A DNA stretch of 64,000 nucleotides from an uncultured Porphyromonadaceae bacterium (GCA_946553045.1 CAMNRO010000006.1:1-64000), one strand, 5' to 3'; positions 52,025 through 60,779 are shown, numbered from the stretch's first letter. Numbers and translations: made by a program. Notes: generated by a model from the letters alone, not told the origin.

Positions 52025-55000
52025 ATGAAAAAGACCATTGCATTTCTTGCCCTTGTGGTGACGGGAGTGTGCTCTTATGCAGCCGAATCGCCCCTGTGGC
52101 TTCGTAATACGGCTATCTCACCCGACGGTAAAACGATTGCATTCACCTACCGAGGCGACATATTTACAGTGCCCGCAACCGGTGGTGCTGCTCGACAGAT
52201 TACTTCCGACAAAGCCTACGACACCGCACCCGTATGGAGCCCCGACGGCAGCCGCATAGCATTTTCAAGTACCCGCGAAGGGTCTGCCGACATATATGTG
52301 GCACCTGCAACTGGCGGAACTCCGCAGCGTATCACCACTCACAGTGGTGCCGAGACCCCTCTTGCATGGCTCAACGACTCTACGATTCTCTTTTCGGCAG
52401 CCCTGCACCCGTCGCACCATGCTCTCAACGACGCATTCTTCACTCAGGTCTACTCTGTGCCTGCCAGGCCCGGCATGCGTCCGAAACTTTTTCTGCCACT
52501 CTCGATGAGGACTGCCTCCGTGCGCGACGGCAAAATTCTTTTCGAAGAGACCAGCAGCTACGAAAACCAATGGCGTAAACACGAAACCTCTGCAGGCACT
52601 CCCGACATTTATCTTTATGACGATGGCAAGTTCAGCAAGGTAGCATCGTTCAAGGGCAGCGACCGCAATCCCGTGTGGCTTTCTGCCGACCGATTCGCAT
52701 ATCTCAGCGAGCAGGACAGCACACTCAATGTATATGAAGCTTCTGTCGACGGCAAGGGTGTTCGCCAGCTTACCGGCTTCAAAACAAACCCTGTGCGTCA
52801 TCTTACAGCGAGTGCCGACGGCAAAATCCTTGCATTCAATTGGGATGGCGAAATATACACACTTACCCCGGGCGGAAAACCGGCCAAAATCAATGTCGAA
52901 ATCACAGCCGATAAATACGATTCCGACCATGTGCGCCGATTCATCAGCGGAGGCGCCGACAATATGGCTGTTTCGCCCTCGGGCGAGGAAGTGGCTTTCG
53001 TAGCACGCGGCGATATATATGTCACTTCGGTCAAATACAAGACCACAAAACGTATCACCGATACACCTTCGCAGGAGCGTGTTGTCGATTTCTCGCCCGA
53101 TGGCCGCACACTTGTCTACGACTCCGAACGCGATGGAATCTGGCAGCTTTTTACTGCAAAAATCAAAGACGACAAAGAGAAATCATTTGCTTATGCTACC
53201 GATATCGTCGAAGAACCGCTCTATCGTAGCGATAAGCCTGTTCAGCAGCCGGCATTCAGCCCCGATGGCAAAAAAGTGGCCTTCCTTGAAGACCGCACGG
53301 AGCTGAATGTCATCGACCTCGATACCAAGAAAGTGCACACTGCTCTCGACGGCAAATACAACTATTCCTATACCGACGGTGACATAACTTTCGAATGGAG
53401 TCCCGACAGCCGTTGGTTCCTCATTGATTATATTGGCGAAGGCGGCTGGAACAACACCGATATCGCCCTTGTGAGCGAAGACGGAGCAACGGTAGTAGAC
53501 CTCACCGAAAGCGGCTATTCCGATGGAAATGCCAAATGGGCTCTTGGTGGCAAGGCTCTTACCTATTCAACTGGCCGTTACGGCTACAAGAGCCACGGCA
53601 GCTGGGGCAACGAGGCCGACGTCGTGCTTATGGTTCTCGACCCGGAGGCATGGGACAATTTCCGTATGACCGAAGAAGAGGCCGCAATTGCCGAAAAAGC
53701 CAAAGAAGAAGCCGAATCTGCTGCCGACAAGGACAAAAAAGATAAGAAAGGCAAAAAGGACAAAAAGAAAGATGCCAAGGCCGATGAGGCTGAAACTCTG
53801 AAATTTGACATCGAAAACCGTCGCTACCGCGTGCAGCGTCTCACGGGAGGTTCTTCGCGTCTCGGCGACTACTTCCTTTCGCCCAAAGGCGACAAGCTCT
53901 ACTACATGGCCCGTTCGACCGAAGGCGATTACAATCTCTATTGCCGCGATATTCGCGAGGGCGACACCAAGGTGCTTGCTTCGGGCAAAAGCGGCGGCAT
54001 TGTTCCCGATAAGAAGGGTGAAAACATATTCGTAATAAGCGGGCGCGGCATGAGCAAAATCAATCTTGCCTCCGGAACCTCCGAAAGCATCGAATTCGAG
54101 GCGCCATACGACCGTCACCCCTCGCTCGAACGCGATTATATCTACACTCATGCATGGCAGCAGGTAAAAGACAAGTTCTACGATGCCAATATACACGGTA
54201 TCGACTGGGAGGGTTACGGCAAGAATTATCGCAAATTCCTGCCCTACATAGATAATAACACCGATTTTGCCATCATGCTCAGCGAACTGCTTGGCGAGCT
54301 CAATGCCTCGCACACCGGCGCCCGTTACTATGGTGGTGGAGCTCCTATGAGCACAGCCTCGCTCGGAGCCTACTATGATTTCGGATATGATGGCGACGGA
54401 ATCCGCATTGCCGAGGTGCTCCCCCGCGGTCCTCTTTCGGCAAAGAGCGCAGGAATCGAGGCCGGCGATGTCATCACGGCCATTGACGGCGTTAAGATAC
54501 CTGCCGGAAGCGATTTCTATCCCTTGCTCGACGGCAAAGCCGGGAAGAAAGTGCGCCTCGGCGTGACTAAGGCTGATGGCTCGGCTAAATCCGTTGTTGT
54601 GAAGCCGATTAGCGCTGGAGCCGAAAGCGGCATTGTATATCAGCTGTGGGTTGAAAGCAACGAGGCCCGTGTCGACAGCCTGTCGGGCGGCCGAATTGGT
54701 TACGTCCATATACAGGGCATGGACAGCGAAAGCTTCCGCACTGCCTACGACCGCATTCTCGGCAAGTACCGCAACTGCGAGGCTGTGATTGTCGACACCC
54801 GCTTCAACGGTGGCGGCTGGCTCCACAACGACATAGCCCAGCTTCTCTCCGGCCGCGAATACGTGCGCTATACACCCCGTGGACGCTATATCGGTTCCGA
54901 CCCGTTCTCGCAGTGGACAAAACCGTCGGTAATGCTCGTGAATCAGGCCAACTACTCCGACGCTCACGGAACACCCTACGTCTACAAGACTCTCGGCATA

Positions 55001-55246
55001 GGCAAAGTCGTAGGTTCGCCCGTGCCCGGCACTATGACTGCCGTATGGTGGGAAACCCAGGTTGACCCCTCGATCGTTTTTGGCATTCCGCAGGTGACAT
55101 CAATCGGCGCCGACGGCAAGATACTCGAAAACACCCAGCTCCAGCCCGATATAGAGGTCTATAATACCCCGGCCGAAATCATATCGGGAGACGACGCCCA
55201 GATTCGCGCCGCCGTCTACGAGCTCCTCCGCCAGCTCGGCAAATAA
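52025..55246 (+). CDS. Secreted tricorn-like S41 protease
   Basis: The product is 1073 aa. A signal peptide (MKKTIAFLALVVTGVCSYA) precedes two beta-propeller halves built from WSPDGSRIAF-like repeats (TolB/WD40 type). They are split by a Lys/Glu-rich linker at about 555-590 (DKKDKKGKKDKKKD). Then come a core domain with NASHTG (Ser762-His763), a PDZ domain (about 781-860) and an S41 C-terminal domain. Ser978 in NYSDAHG is the expected nucleophile, and IVDTRFNGGGW is the S41 signature strand. Tricorn homologues cleave peptides released by other proteases; the propeller gates access. This one is exported, in contrast to archaeal tricorn. The Lys-rich insert is typical for Bacteroidetes copies. 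A terminator follows. Confidence 0.9.
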   Translation: MKKTIAFLALVVTGVCSYAAESPLWLRNTAISPDGKTIAFTYRGDIFTVPATGGAARQITSDKAYDTAPVWSPDGSRIAFSSTREGSADIYVAPATGGTPQRITTHSGAETPLAWLNDSTILFSAALHPSHHALNDAFFTQVYSVPARPGMRPKLFLPLSMRTASVRDGKILFEETSSYENQWRKHETSAGTPDIYLYDDGKFSKVASFKGSDRNPVWLSADRFAYLSEQDSTLNVYEASVDGKGVRQLTGFKTNPVRHLTASADGKILAFNWDGEIYTLTPGGKPAKINVEITADKYDSDHVRRFISGGADNMAVSPSGEEVAFVARGDIYVTSVKYKTTKRITDTPSQERVVDFSPDGRTLVYDSERDGIWQLFTAKIKDDKEKSFAYATDIVEEPLYRSDKPVQQPAFSPDGKKVAFLEDRTELNVIDLDTKKVHTALDGKYNYSYTDGDITFEWSPDSRWFLIDYIGEGGWNNTDIALVSEDGATVVDLTESGYSDGNAKWALGGKALTYSTGRYGYKSHGSWGNEADVVLMVLDPEAWDNFRMTEEEAAIAEKAKEEAESAADKDKKDKKGKKDKKKDAKADEAETLKFDIENRRYRVQRLTGGSSRLGDYFLSPKGDKLYYMARSTEGDYNLYCRDIREGDTKVLASGKSGGIVPDKKGENIFVISGRGMSKINLASGTSESIEFEAPYDRHPSLERDYIYTHAWQQVKDKFYDANIHGIDWEGYGKNYRKFLPYIDNNTDFAIMLSELLGELNASHTGARYYGGGAPMSTASLGAYYDFGYDGDGIRIAEVLPRGPLSAKSAGIEAGDVITAIDGVKIPAGSDFYPLLDGKAGKKVRLGVTKADGSAKSVVVKPISAGAESGIVYQLWVESNEARVDSLSGGRIGYVHIQGMDSESFRTAYDRILGKYRNCEAVIVDTRFNGGGWLHNDIAQLLSGREYVRYTPRGRYIGSDPFSQWTKPSVMLVNQANYSDAHGTPYVYKTLGIGKVVGSPVPGTMTAVWWETQVDPSIVFGIPQVTSIGADGKILENTQLQPDIEVYNTPAEIISGDDAQIRAAVYELLRQLGK

Positions 55247-55266
55247 TACCTTACCGATAAAACATC

Positions 55267-55312
55267 AGGCTCCCCGGTTTGAATCAAGTCCAAGCCGGGG
55301 AGCCTTTGTATT
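55267..55312 (+). terminator. Terminator between the tricorn and glutaminase genes
   Basis: AGGCTCCCCGG (55267-55277) pairs perfectly with CCGGGGAGCCT (55295-55305), followed by TTGTATT. It lies between convergent genes. Confidence 0.85.
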
Positions 55313-55319
55313 CGGTAAA

Positions 55320-56255
55320 TCAGAAGATTGAGCTGGCGATGTCGGTGGTGAAGCGTTCGAGGGTCTCGATGCCCATCAGGGAGTTGCCGTGGGGGTCGAG
55401 TTCGGGGCTCCACACGGCTATCGAGAGTTTGCCGGGCAGATAGGCCACGATGCCGCCTCCGACGCCGCTTTTACCGGGAAGGCCTACGCGGAAGGCGAAA
55501 TCGCCGGACTCGTCGTAGAATCCGCAGGTTGCCATGAGTGCTCCGAGGCGCTTGGCCTGGCTTTCGGTGAGTAGCCGCTCGTTGTCGGCCGGATTGACGC
55601 CTCTGTTGGCAAGAAAACGGAACGCTCGGGCCAGGTCTACGCAGCTCATGGCAATGGAGCACTGATGGCAGTAGACGTCGACAAGCGCTTCGACATCGTT
55701 GCGGATATTGCCGAAGCTCTTCATGAAGTAGGCGAGGGCTCGGTTGCGGTCGGCGTGCATAAGTTCCGACTGGGCCACACGGCGGTCGTAGTATATGTCG
55801 TCGTTTCCGCATACTTCGCGCACAAAATCGAGTATGGCTTCTTTTGGCCGCGGATAGAGTTCCATCAGCCGGTCTGTCACTACGAGCGCGCCTGCGTTTA
55901 TAAAAGGATTGCGAGGTATGCCCTTCTCGTGTTCGAGCTGTATGAGCGAATTGAAGGGATTTCCCGAAGGCTCGCGGCCGACAGATTTGAAAATATCTTC
56001 GCCCATATGTCTGAGCACCATGGCGAAAGTGAATACTTTCGAGATACTCTGAATAGAGAAACATATTTCGGCGTCGCCCTGGGCTATTGTGTCGCCCTCG
56101 AGAGTTTCGACGGCTATTCCGAAGCGTCCGGGGTCTACCTCGGCAAGCGCCGGTATATAGTCTGCGACTTTTCCTGTGCCCTGATATGGAAGCACTTCGC
56201 TGTATATTCGTTCTATTACCTTGCGGTAATTCTCTATAGTCATTTCCTTTGTCAT
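55320..56255 (-). CDS. glsA: Glutaminase A
   Basis: The product is 311 aa from the ATG at 56255; another ATG at 56243 would remove four residues. It is a serine-dependent beta-lactamase-fold glutaminase, with the SxxK motif S70-I-S-K73 in CFSIQSISKVF, then PSGNPFNS, NPFINAGAL and GLPGKSGVGGGI. It converts glutamine into glutamate and ammonia in the cytoplasm, which can aid acid resistance or nitrogen supply. It is a single gene with a -7 element just 11 bases upstream, so the transcript has a very short leader. Confidence 0.95.
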   Translation of the reverse strand: MTKEMTIENYRKVIERIYSEVLPYQGTGKVADYIPALAEVDPGRFGIAVETLEGDTIAQGDAEICFSIQSISKVFTFAMVLRHMGEDIFKSVGREPSGNPFNSLIQLEHEKGIPRNPFINAGALVVTDRLMELYPRPKEAILDFVREVCGNDDIYYDRRVAQSELMHADRNRALAYFMKSFGNIRNDVEALVDVYCHQCSIAMSCVDLARAFRFLANRGVNPADNERLLTESQAKRLGALMATCGFYDESGDFAFRVGLPGKSGVGGGIVAYLPGKLSIAVWSPELDPHGNSLMGIETLERFTTDIASSIF

Positions 56256-56266
56256 AATTGTGGACG

Positions 56267-56274
56267 CAAAGATA
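56267..56274 (-). promoter_or_regulatory. glsA promoter -7 element
   Basis: CAAAGATA is the complement of TATCTTTG. It lies 11 bases from the ATG at 56255; the region where the -33 element should lie is occupied by the terminator hairpin of the GH31 gene. Confidence 0.6.
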
Positions 56275-56282
56275 GACAAAAA

Positions 56283-56309
56283 CCCGGATATGGCATATGC
56301 ATATCCGGG
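56283..56309 (-). terminator. Terminator of the GH31 gene
   Basis: CCCGGATATG (56283-56292) pairs perfectly with CATATCCGGG (56300-56309). On the minus strand the hairpin is followed by TTTTTG, so it ends the GH31 transcript. Confidence 0.88.
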
Positions 56310-56348
56310 CTATTTGAATGGTGAGACCTGGTGTGTGTTAAAAACCTC

Positions 56349-58634
56349 TTATTTGCTCAGTTCGACAATTGTTTTTGCAGAGCAGGGGAGAGTGGGTATT
56401 TCAATTGTGGAGCAGGCCGTAGCGGGGTCGTAGGCTACTTTGGCTTTCTTGCCGTTGACCTTGGCTTTGGCTATCTTGTCGCCGAAATAGCGAAGTTCAT
56501 AGCCGCGCTCGGTCGGCATGCCGGGATATGAGCCGGTACGGGGCTCGATGGCGATGGTAGTCTTGCGGCCCTTTACGGTCTGAGTATATGCCGTGGTAGT
56601 ATATGCCGTGTCGTAGTCGCTGCTGTCGCCGGCGTCCTCATAAAGCTCGCCCTTGCCGTCTGCACCACCGATTACGTTGAGAATCAGTCGGGGCGAACGT
56701 TCGGTCACGTGCTTCACTTCGGGAGGGTTGTTGGCAATGATTGAGCCCTGACGCTGAAAATAGGGTATCTGTTGCAGGGTATAGTCGAGGGTGTGCACGG
56801 CATTGCCCGGAAGCAGACGGGCGTGAGCGGGCGACCACCATGCGCCGTCGGGCAACCACACTTCCTGACGGCTGATGCCGTCTGTGGCAGGGGTTACTAC
56901 CGGCGATACGATGATGTCGTCGCCGAAGTAGTACTGGCCTTCGCGGGTATAGGCCTCGTCGGCTTCGGGGAATTCATAGTACATCGGGCGCACCATGCCG
57001 ATACCGGTATCGTAGGTCTTGCGGGCCATCGTATAGAGATAGGGGAATATGGCGTAGCGGAGCTTGACGGTCGCGTTGAGGTCGTCGAAATTGTCGTATG
57101 TCCATATTCTGCGTTCGATGGCGGGGTCTTTTGTGGCGTGGGTGCGGAATACGGGTGTAAACACGCCGAATTGCATCCAACGGGTTAGAAGTTCGGGGTC
57201 GTTGGGGTCGCCGCCGAGGTTCTCTATCATGTGTCCGCCAAGGTCATGACCCCAGTAGGCATAGCCGACGTTTGAGGCTGTGGCGGTGAAATAGGGTTCG
57301 AAGGCGAGAGTGGGGAAGTTGATGAAAGTGTCGCCGGAGAAACCAATCTGGTAGCGGTGACTGCCGAGGCCACCCCAGCGGTGGAAGATAACGGGGCGAC
57401 GGTCGGGTCGGGCCTGCTTCATGTCGTTGAAGAATACGTGGTTGCACCACATTGTCTGGCCGAGACCGTCGATGCTGTCGTTAACGAGTTTCTGCTGCCA
57501 GTCGAGCCACCAGAAATCTACGCCCTGGCGCTCAAGCGGGCGGATGATGTTTTTGAAGAAAGCTTTTGTGAAAGCCTTGTCTTCGAGTTGCCATGGTATG
57601 CGTTTGCCTTCTGCGGGATTGAGTCCGAGGTCTGCGCACATGGCGGTGTACTGGTCTTCTGAGGCATCGACACCGTCGGCGGGGTGCAGGTTGAGGGCCG
57701 CGCGGAGTCCGCTCTTATGAATATCGGCGAGGAGGGCGTCGGCGTCGGGAATCAGTTTGGTGTTCCAGCTCCAGCCTGTCCAGCCTCCGCGTCCGTCCGA
57801 TACTTCGCGACCGTTCCAATGCCAGTCCATGTCGAGAATGAGCACATCGGCGTTGATGTCGTTGTCGGCCATGGCTTTCACGATGTTGCGGAAGTCGTCG
57901 GCAGAGTATTCGTCGTATTTGCTGTACCAATATCCGAGGACATAGTCTGGCGGCAGAGGGATTTTCCCGGCAATGCGTGTGAAATCATATAGCGCTTTCT
58001 TGTAATTGTGCCCATAGCCCATGAAATAGATGTCGAGGGCATTGGCATCGGCGCGGGGTGCGACCCAGTCCATGCCTCCGTCATTTTTCTCGAGGGCGAG
58101 CGAGCGGCTGCCGTCGGCACGCTCGGTGGCCGGCGAATCGTCTATGATAGCCCAGCCCGAACGCGATATTATGCCCTGTTCCATGCGGCTGCGGTATTCG
58201 TCGCCGTTGTTGCGGTCGAGGGTTCGGTATGTTCCGCGCAGGTTCTGAGGGTCATCGAGGCCGGGATACCAGAGCACGTCGTTGCCTCCGACGGTCATGG
58301 CTATGCTCAGATTCTCGGGCGAGGCGGGTGTTGTACGAGGGTCGGTGCCTTTGCGGTATCTGAGCTTGAGGTCTTCGGTGGTTATGGTAATGAAAGTGCC
58401 GTCGTCGGTTTTGGTAAATTCTGGCACCGGAAGGTCACGGTTGATTACAGAGAATGTGGCCCTGTCTTCGAATCGGTGTGCAGGGCTGTATTCTATTCGA
58501 ATCATTTCGGGTGTGAGGACCGTGAAACGGGCGTTTCCGTCTTCGACTACGGCTTGAGGTTTTGCCATCGGATTATCGGCCGATATGCAAAAGGCCGACA
58601 GTGTCAGCAGGCTTGCAGTAAGAATGTATTTCAT
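56349..58634 (-). CDS. Secreted GH31 family glycoside hydrolase
   Basis: The product is 761 aa. A signal peptide (MKYILTASLLTLSAFCISA) precedes an N-terminal beta-sandwich and a GH31 barrel (from about 200: YVLGYWYSKYDEYSADDFRNIVKAM, VLILDMDWHW). The catalytic nucleophile Asp is in WWLDWQQ (about residue 375), and the acid/base region is HRWGGLGSHRYQIGFSGDT. C-terminal sandwich domains follow (YYFGDDIIVSPVV). Members are alpha-glucosidases, alpha-xylosidases or related exo-enzymes; WWLDWQ in place of the usual WIDMNE hints at a divergent subfamily with unknown sugar preference. No SusC/SusD pair is next to it. It probably works in the periplasm. Confidence 0.92.
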   Translation of the reverse strand: MKYILTASLLTLSAFCISADNPMAKPQAVVEDGNARFTVLTPEMIRIEYSPAHRFEDRATFSVINRDLPVPEFTKTDDGTFITITTEDLKLRYRKGTDPRTTPASPENLSIAMTVGGNDVLWYPGLDDPQNLRGTYRTLDRNNGDEYRSRMEQGIISRSGWAIIDDSPATERADGSRSLALEKNDGGMDWVAPRADANALDIYFMGYGHNYKKALYDFTRIAGKIPLPPDYVLGYWYSKYDEYSADDFRNIVKAMADNDINADVLILDMDWHWNGREVSDGRGGWTGWSWNTKLIPDADALLADIHKSGLRAALNLHPADGVDASEDQYTAMCADLGLNPAEGKRIPWQLEDKAFTKAFFKNIIRPLERQGVDFWWLDWQQKLVNDSIDGLGQTMWCNHVFFNDMKQARPDRRPVIFHRWGGLGSHRYQIGFSGDTFINFPTLAFEPYFTATASNVGYAYWGHDLGGHMIENLGGDPNDPELLTRWMQFGVFTPVFRTHATKDPAIERRIWTYDNFDDLNATVKLRYAIFPYLYTMARKTYDTGIGMVRPMYYEFPEADEAYTREGQYYFGDDIIVSPVVTPATDGISRQEVWLPDGAWWSPAHARLLPGNAVHTLDYTLQQIPYFQRQGSIIANNPPEVKHVTERSPRLILNVIGGADGKGELYEDAGDSSDYDTAYTTTAYTQTVKGRKTTIAIEPRTGSYPGMPTERGYELRYFGDKIAKAKVNGKKAKVAYDPATACSTIEIPTLPCSAKTIVELSK

Positions 58635-58660
58635 CAGGTTTTAGATATATTTGCTTTTTG

Positions 58661-58668
58661 CAAAGATA
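58661..58668 (-). promoter_or_regulatory. GH31 promoter -7 element
   Basis: CAAAGATA is the complement of TATCTTTG, 26 bases upstream of the ATG at 58634. No clear -33 element. Confidence 0.6.
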
Positions 58669-58749
58669 CTCATTTATTTCGATTGGAAAGCTTATACTTG
58701 TGTCCGCTCTGTTGCCAAAATAGTATCAATCGGAGATATGTATAGCAAA

Positions 58750-58783
58750 CAAGGGCTATCCTCACGGACAGCCCTTGCTTTCT
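58750..58783 (-). terminator. Terminator of the candidate small RNA
   Basis: On the minus strand AAGGGCTGTCC and GGATAGCCCTT pair (one mismatch) around a CGTGAG-type loop, followed by TGTTTGC. It lies between the small RNA promoter and the GH31 promoter. Confidence 0.7.
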
Positions 58784-58873
58784 TACACATAGTACTTAAT
58801 GTTAGATTATATGTCTATTCCAGATTTGTTTAATATGAAAAAGCATTGCTCAATGCTTGTCGTATCATTTCCG
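58750..58873 (-). ncRNA. Candidate structured small RNA C
   Basis: A consensus minus-strand promoter at 58877-58908 and a terminator at 58750-58783 define a transcript of about 120 nt. Read on the minus strand it starts with a GTATC/GATAC hairpin, then an AAGCATTG/CAATGCTT hairpin followed by five Ts, then a spacer and the terminator hairpin. There is no ORF longer than a few codons. It lies upstream of the GH31 gene on the same strand. No known RNA family was recognised; ends are estimates. Confidence 0.45.
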
Positions 58874-58876
58874 ATA

Positions 58877-58908
58877 CAAAGGTACATCACATTTCCAAAT
58901 CTGCAAAA
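58877..58908 (-). promoter_or_regulatory. Promoter of the candidate small RNA
   Basis: CAAAGGTA (58877-58884) is the complement of TACCTTTG and CAAAA (58904-58908) that of a -33 TTTTG, separated by 19 bases. No gene follows it. Confidence 0.7.
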
Positions 58909-59157
58909 TTTTCAGCATTATCCATCGCAAAGCTGCTTTCAATGATTTAAAGCAAAGAGTTGTTTAGGTTGATGTAAATGTTGTCTTCTTTTGTTTTTGC
59001 TTCGTTTATCGATGTAAAACCGAAATTTAAATAAAAAATCTTCTAAAAGTTAAATTAAGCTAAATAGATGATTTGCCATAGCATTATGTTTTATAACATA
59101 AATATTCAACTATGTTTTACATGCACGATTTGTCAAAATGCTATCTTCATGATTCGA

Positions 59158-59180
59158 AATCACACTCACAGGTGTGGTTT
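59158..59180 (-). terminator. Weak hairpin after the HU-LysM gene
   Basis: AAATCACAC pairs with GTGTGGTTT with one mismatch, 35 bases downstream of the stop at 59215. The minus-strand 3' side is only moderately T-rich. Confidence 0.45.
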
Positions 59181-59214
59181 TAATATGAAAGGCAGAAATG
59201 TAGACACATTTTAT

Positions 59215-60402
59215 CTATTTATACCTGGCCTGGATTTCTGCTGCTTTCTTTTCAGCGATAGACATTCGTTCGGCATCGGTTGAGCCCGGGAGCGACTCCT
59301 TGTCCGGAATGAGTACTCTCGTTCCTGGTGCCACCTTGTTGGGGTCGTTGATTTTATCCGCATTGGCCTCGTAGATAAACACCCAGTAAATACTACGTCC
59401 GTAATATTCACGTGCCATTATTGCAAGATAGCGTTTTGATGTCACTGTGTCGTATTTCGGTTCTTTGGCCGGGGTCGGAGCTGCGGGCTCTTCAATTGCA
59501 GGTTCCGGAGTCACTTCCTGTATCAGCTCGGATTCCAGCGGTGCTGTATCTTCGAGTTCTTCTATGATGCAGAGCTCTGCAGCCTCATCGCTTTCGGTTT
59601 GATATTCGTTTTGCTCCGTTTCGTCTTCGCCATATTTGGGGATAGGAACAGCCATAACGGCGGCGAAATAACCAACAATAGCGCCAACCACTAAGATTGC
59701 GCTGGCAATCCATATCCATGTACGGCTATGCGGCTTCTCATCTTCGAAGTCTTCGTCTTCGAGATTTGGCGCTGTCGCGACGGGCTCTTCTTCCGGCGTT
59801 TCTACAACGTGCTCTTCTTCCGGGACGGCAGTTGCTGTCGCCGGTTCTTCAATAGATTCCGTTATTGTCTCAGGCTCTTTTTCTTCCATTGTGAAAGGGC
59901 CTTTTCCGTAGATTTCCCAGGGCGCTTTGTGCTCTTCTTCCGGTTCGGTCGCGTCGATAGCAGTCTCGTCTTCTTTTGTAGTCAGAAGTTCGGTTTCTTC
60001 AGCTTCTTCAGCCTCTTCAACCATCTCCGCTTGTTCGGCAACTTCTTCGTGAATATCTGTCTCGGGCACTTCTGCCAGCGGTTCGGCTGTTTCTGGTTCA
60101 AGGTCTTCGGCAGTAAGACCGTCGGCAAGCTCTACGGCTTCGAAAACGGCAAAGGGACGGTTTATTTCTTCTGCGAAATCATCGGCCGGAGCAAAACCTA
60201 TGGAGCCGGGAGTGCCGACCGCAGGGTCATCGCAGCGCCGGAAAGTGCCAATACCTTTGATTTCGACGGTTTCACCTTCGGCAAGCACCTCTTCTATGGT
60301 TGAGAAGAATGTGCGCAGAAAGCGTCGGGCCGTGTTCGGGTCTGTGTCGGTTACTTTGGCAAGCCTCGTTATGAGTTGTGATAGATTTACGATATTGTTC
60401 AT
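59215..60402 (-). CDS. HU-TM-LysM fusion protein
   Basis: The product is 395 aa. Residues 1-91 form an HU/IHF-type DNA-binding fold (LITRLAKVTDTDPNTARRFLRTFF, GETVEIKGIGTFRR). Residues 101-223 are a strongly acidic Glu-rich linker. A membrane helix covers about 228-252 (WIWIASAILVVGAIVGYFAAV), preceded by basic residues (KPHSR) and followed by acidic ones, so the N-terminus should be inside. After a second acidic linker the C-terminus is a LysM-type domain (about 317-368: YDTVTSKRYLAIMAREYYGRS, IYEANADKINDPNKVAPGTRVLIP). This suggests DNA binding inside and peptidoglycan binding outside. HU fused to SPOR domains is known in Bacteroidetes; this LysM version is less described. The gene overlaps a small HU gene by ATGA. 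Confidence 0.85.
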   Translation of the reverse strand: MNNIVNLSQLITRLAKVTDTDPNTARRFLRTFFSTIEEVLAEGETVEIKGIGTFRRCDDPAVGTPGSIGFAPADDFAEEINRPFAVFEAVELADGLTAEDLEPETAEPLAEVPETDIHEEVAEQAEMVEEAEEAEETELLTTKEDETAIDATEPEEEHKAPWEIYGKGPFTMEEKEPETITESIEEPATATAVPEEEHVVETPEEEPVATAPNLEDEDFEDEKPHSRTWIWIASAILVVGAIVGYFAAVMAVPIPKYGEDETEQNEYQTESDEAAELCIIEELEDTAPLESELIQEVTPEPAIEEPAAPTPAKEPKYDTVTSKRYLAIMAREYYGRSIYWVFIYEANADKINDPNKVAPGTRVLIPDKESLPGSTDAERMSIAEKKAAEIQARYK

Positions 60403-60671
60403 CTCATTCGTTTTGTGAGCATTGCTCCGGGGCGGAATTCAACGGAGATTTCAGGTGGTACGAGCATTTTTTTGCCGGTAGCGAGGTCGTCGACCACAGC
60501 TTCCGGGTGTTTTCGCGGAGCAAATGTGCCGAAGGTTGGTATGGCGACGCTGTCGAGCTCGCTGCAGCTTTGCCGCAAGACTATCGACAGGCCCTCTACC
60601 AGGGCATCGACATCAGAACTCTTGCGCCCGAGCTTATCTGCGAGGTGGCGGCGGAATGTCTTGTAATCCAT
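60399..60671 (-). CDS. HU family DNA-binding protein
   Basis: The product is 90 aa, the normal HU length: MDYKTFRRHLADKLG, VDALVEGLSIVLRQS, VAIPTFGTFAPRKHPE and a C-terminal GKKMLVPPEISVEFRPGAMLTKRM. It should bind and bend DNA as a dimer. The Pro at the beta-arm tip is not clear, and the arm (ATGKKMLVPPE) is short. It overlaps the start of the HU-TM-LysM gene by 4 bases, so both are translated together and might form heterodimers through their HU folds (inference). No clear promoter was found in the 108 bases upstream. Confidence 0.85.
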   Translation of the reverse strand: MDYKTFRRHLADKLGRKSSDVDALVEGLSIVLRQSCSELDSVAIPTFGTFAPRKHPEAVVDDLATGKKMLVPPEISVEFRPGAMLTKRMR

Positions 60672-60779
60672 ATTGTTTATTGCGTTGAAAGCGTTTTGAG
60701 TCTATAAAGTTAAGATAAGTTGAAAGAGGAGGTGTTTATCTTGAATGATGTTCTTTATAAACTGCTCAATGTGCTTTTA

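Larger units (their letters stand above)
58635..59214 (-). other. Gene-free interval between GH31 and the HU-LysM gene
   Basis: The region is AT-rich. It holds the GH31 promoter (58661-58668), an apparently complete minus-strand transcription unit without an ORF (58750-58908, see the ncRNA entry), an AT hairpin near 59083-59101 (TTATGTT/AACATAA arms) and a weak hairpin at 59158-59180. From 58910 to 59080 nothing is recognised. Confidence 0.6.

Noticed and set aside
53567-54967. Long minus-strand reading frame of 466 codons opposite the tricorn-like gene
   Set aside because: It is an antisense shadow of a well-supported gene and shows no domain; the same holds for the frames opposite cysS (20047-20889) and mutL/DUF6377 (39698-40966).
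41860-58810. Shared 13-mer TAGTACTTAATGT in the two intergenic transcription units (near 41870 and 58790)
   Set aside because: The copies lie in opposite orientation relative to the predicted transcripts, and a 13-base AT-rich match in 64 kb is expected by chance.
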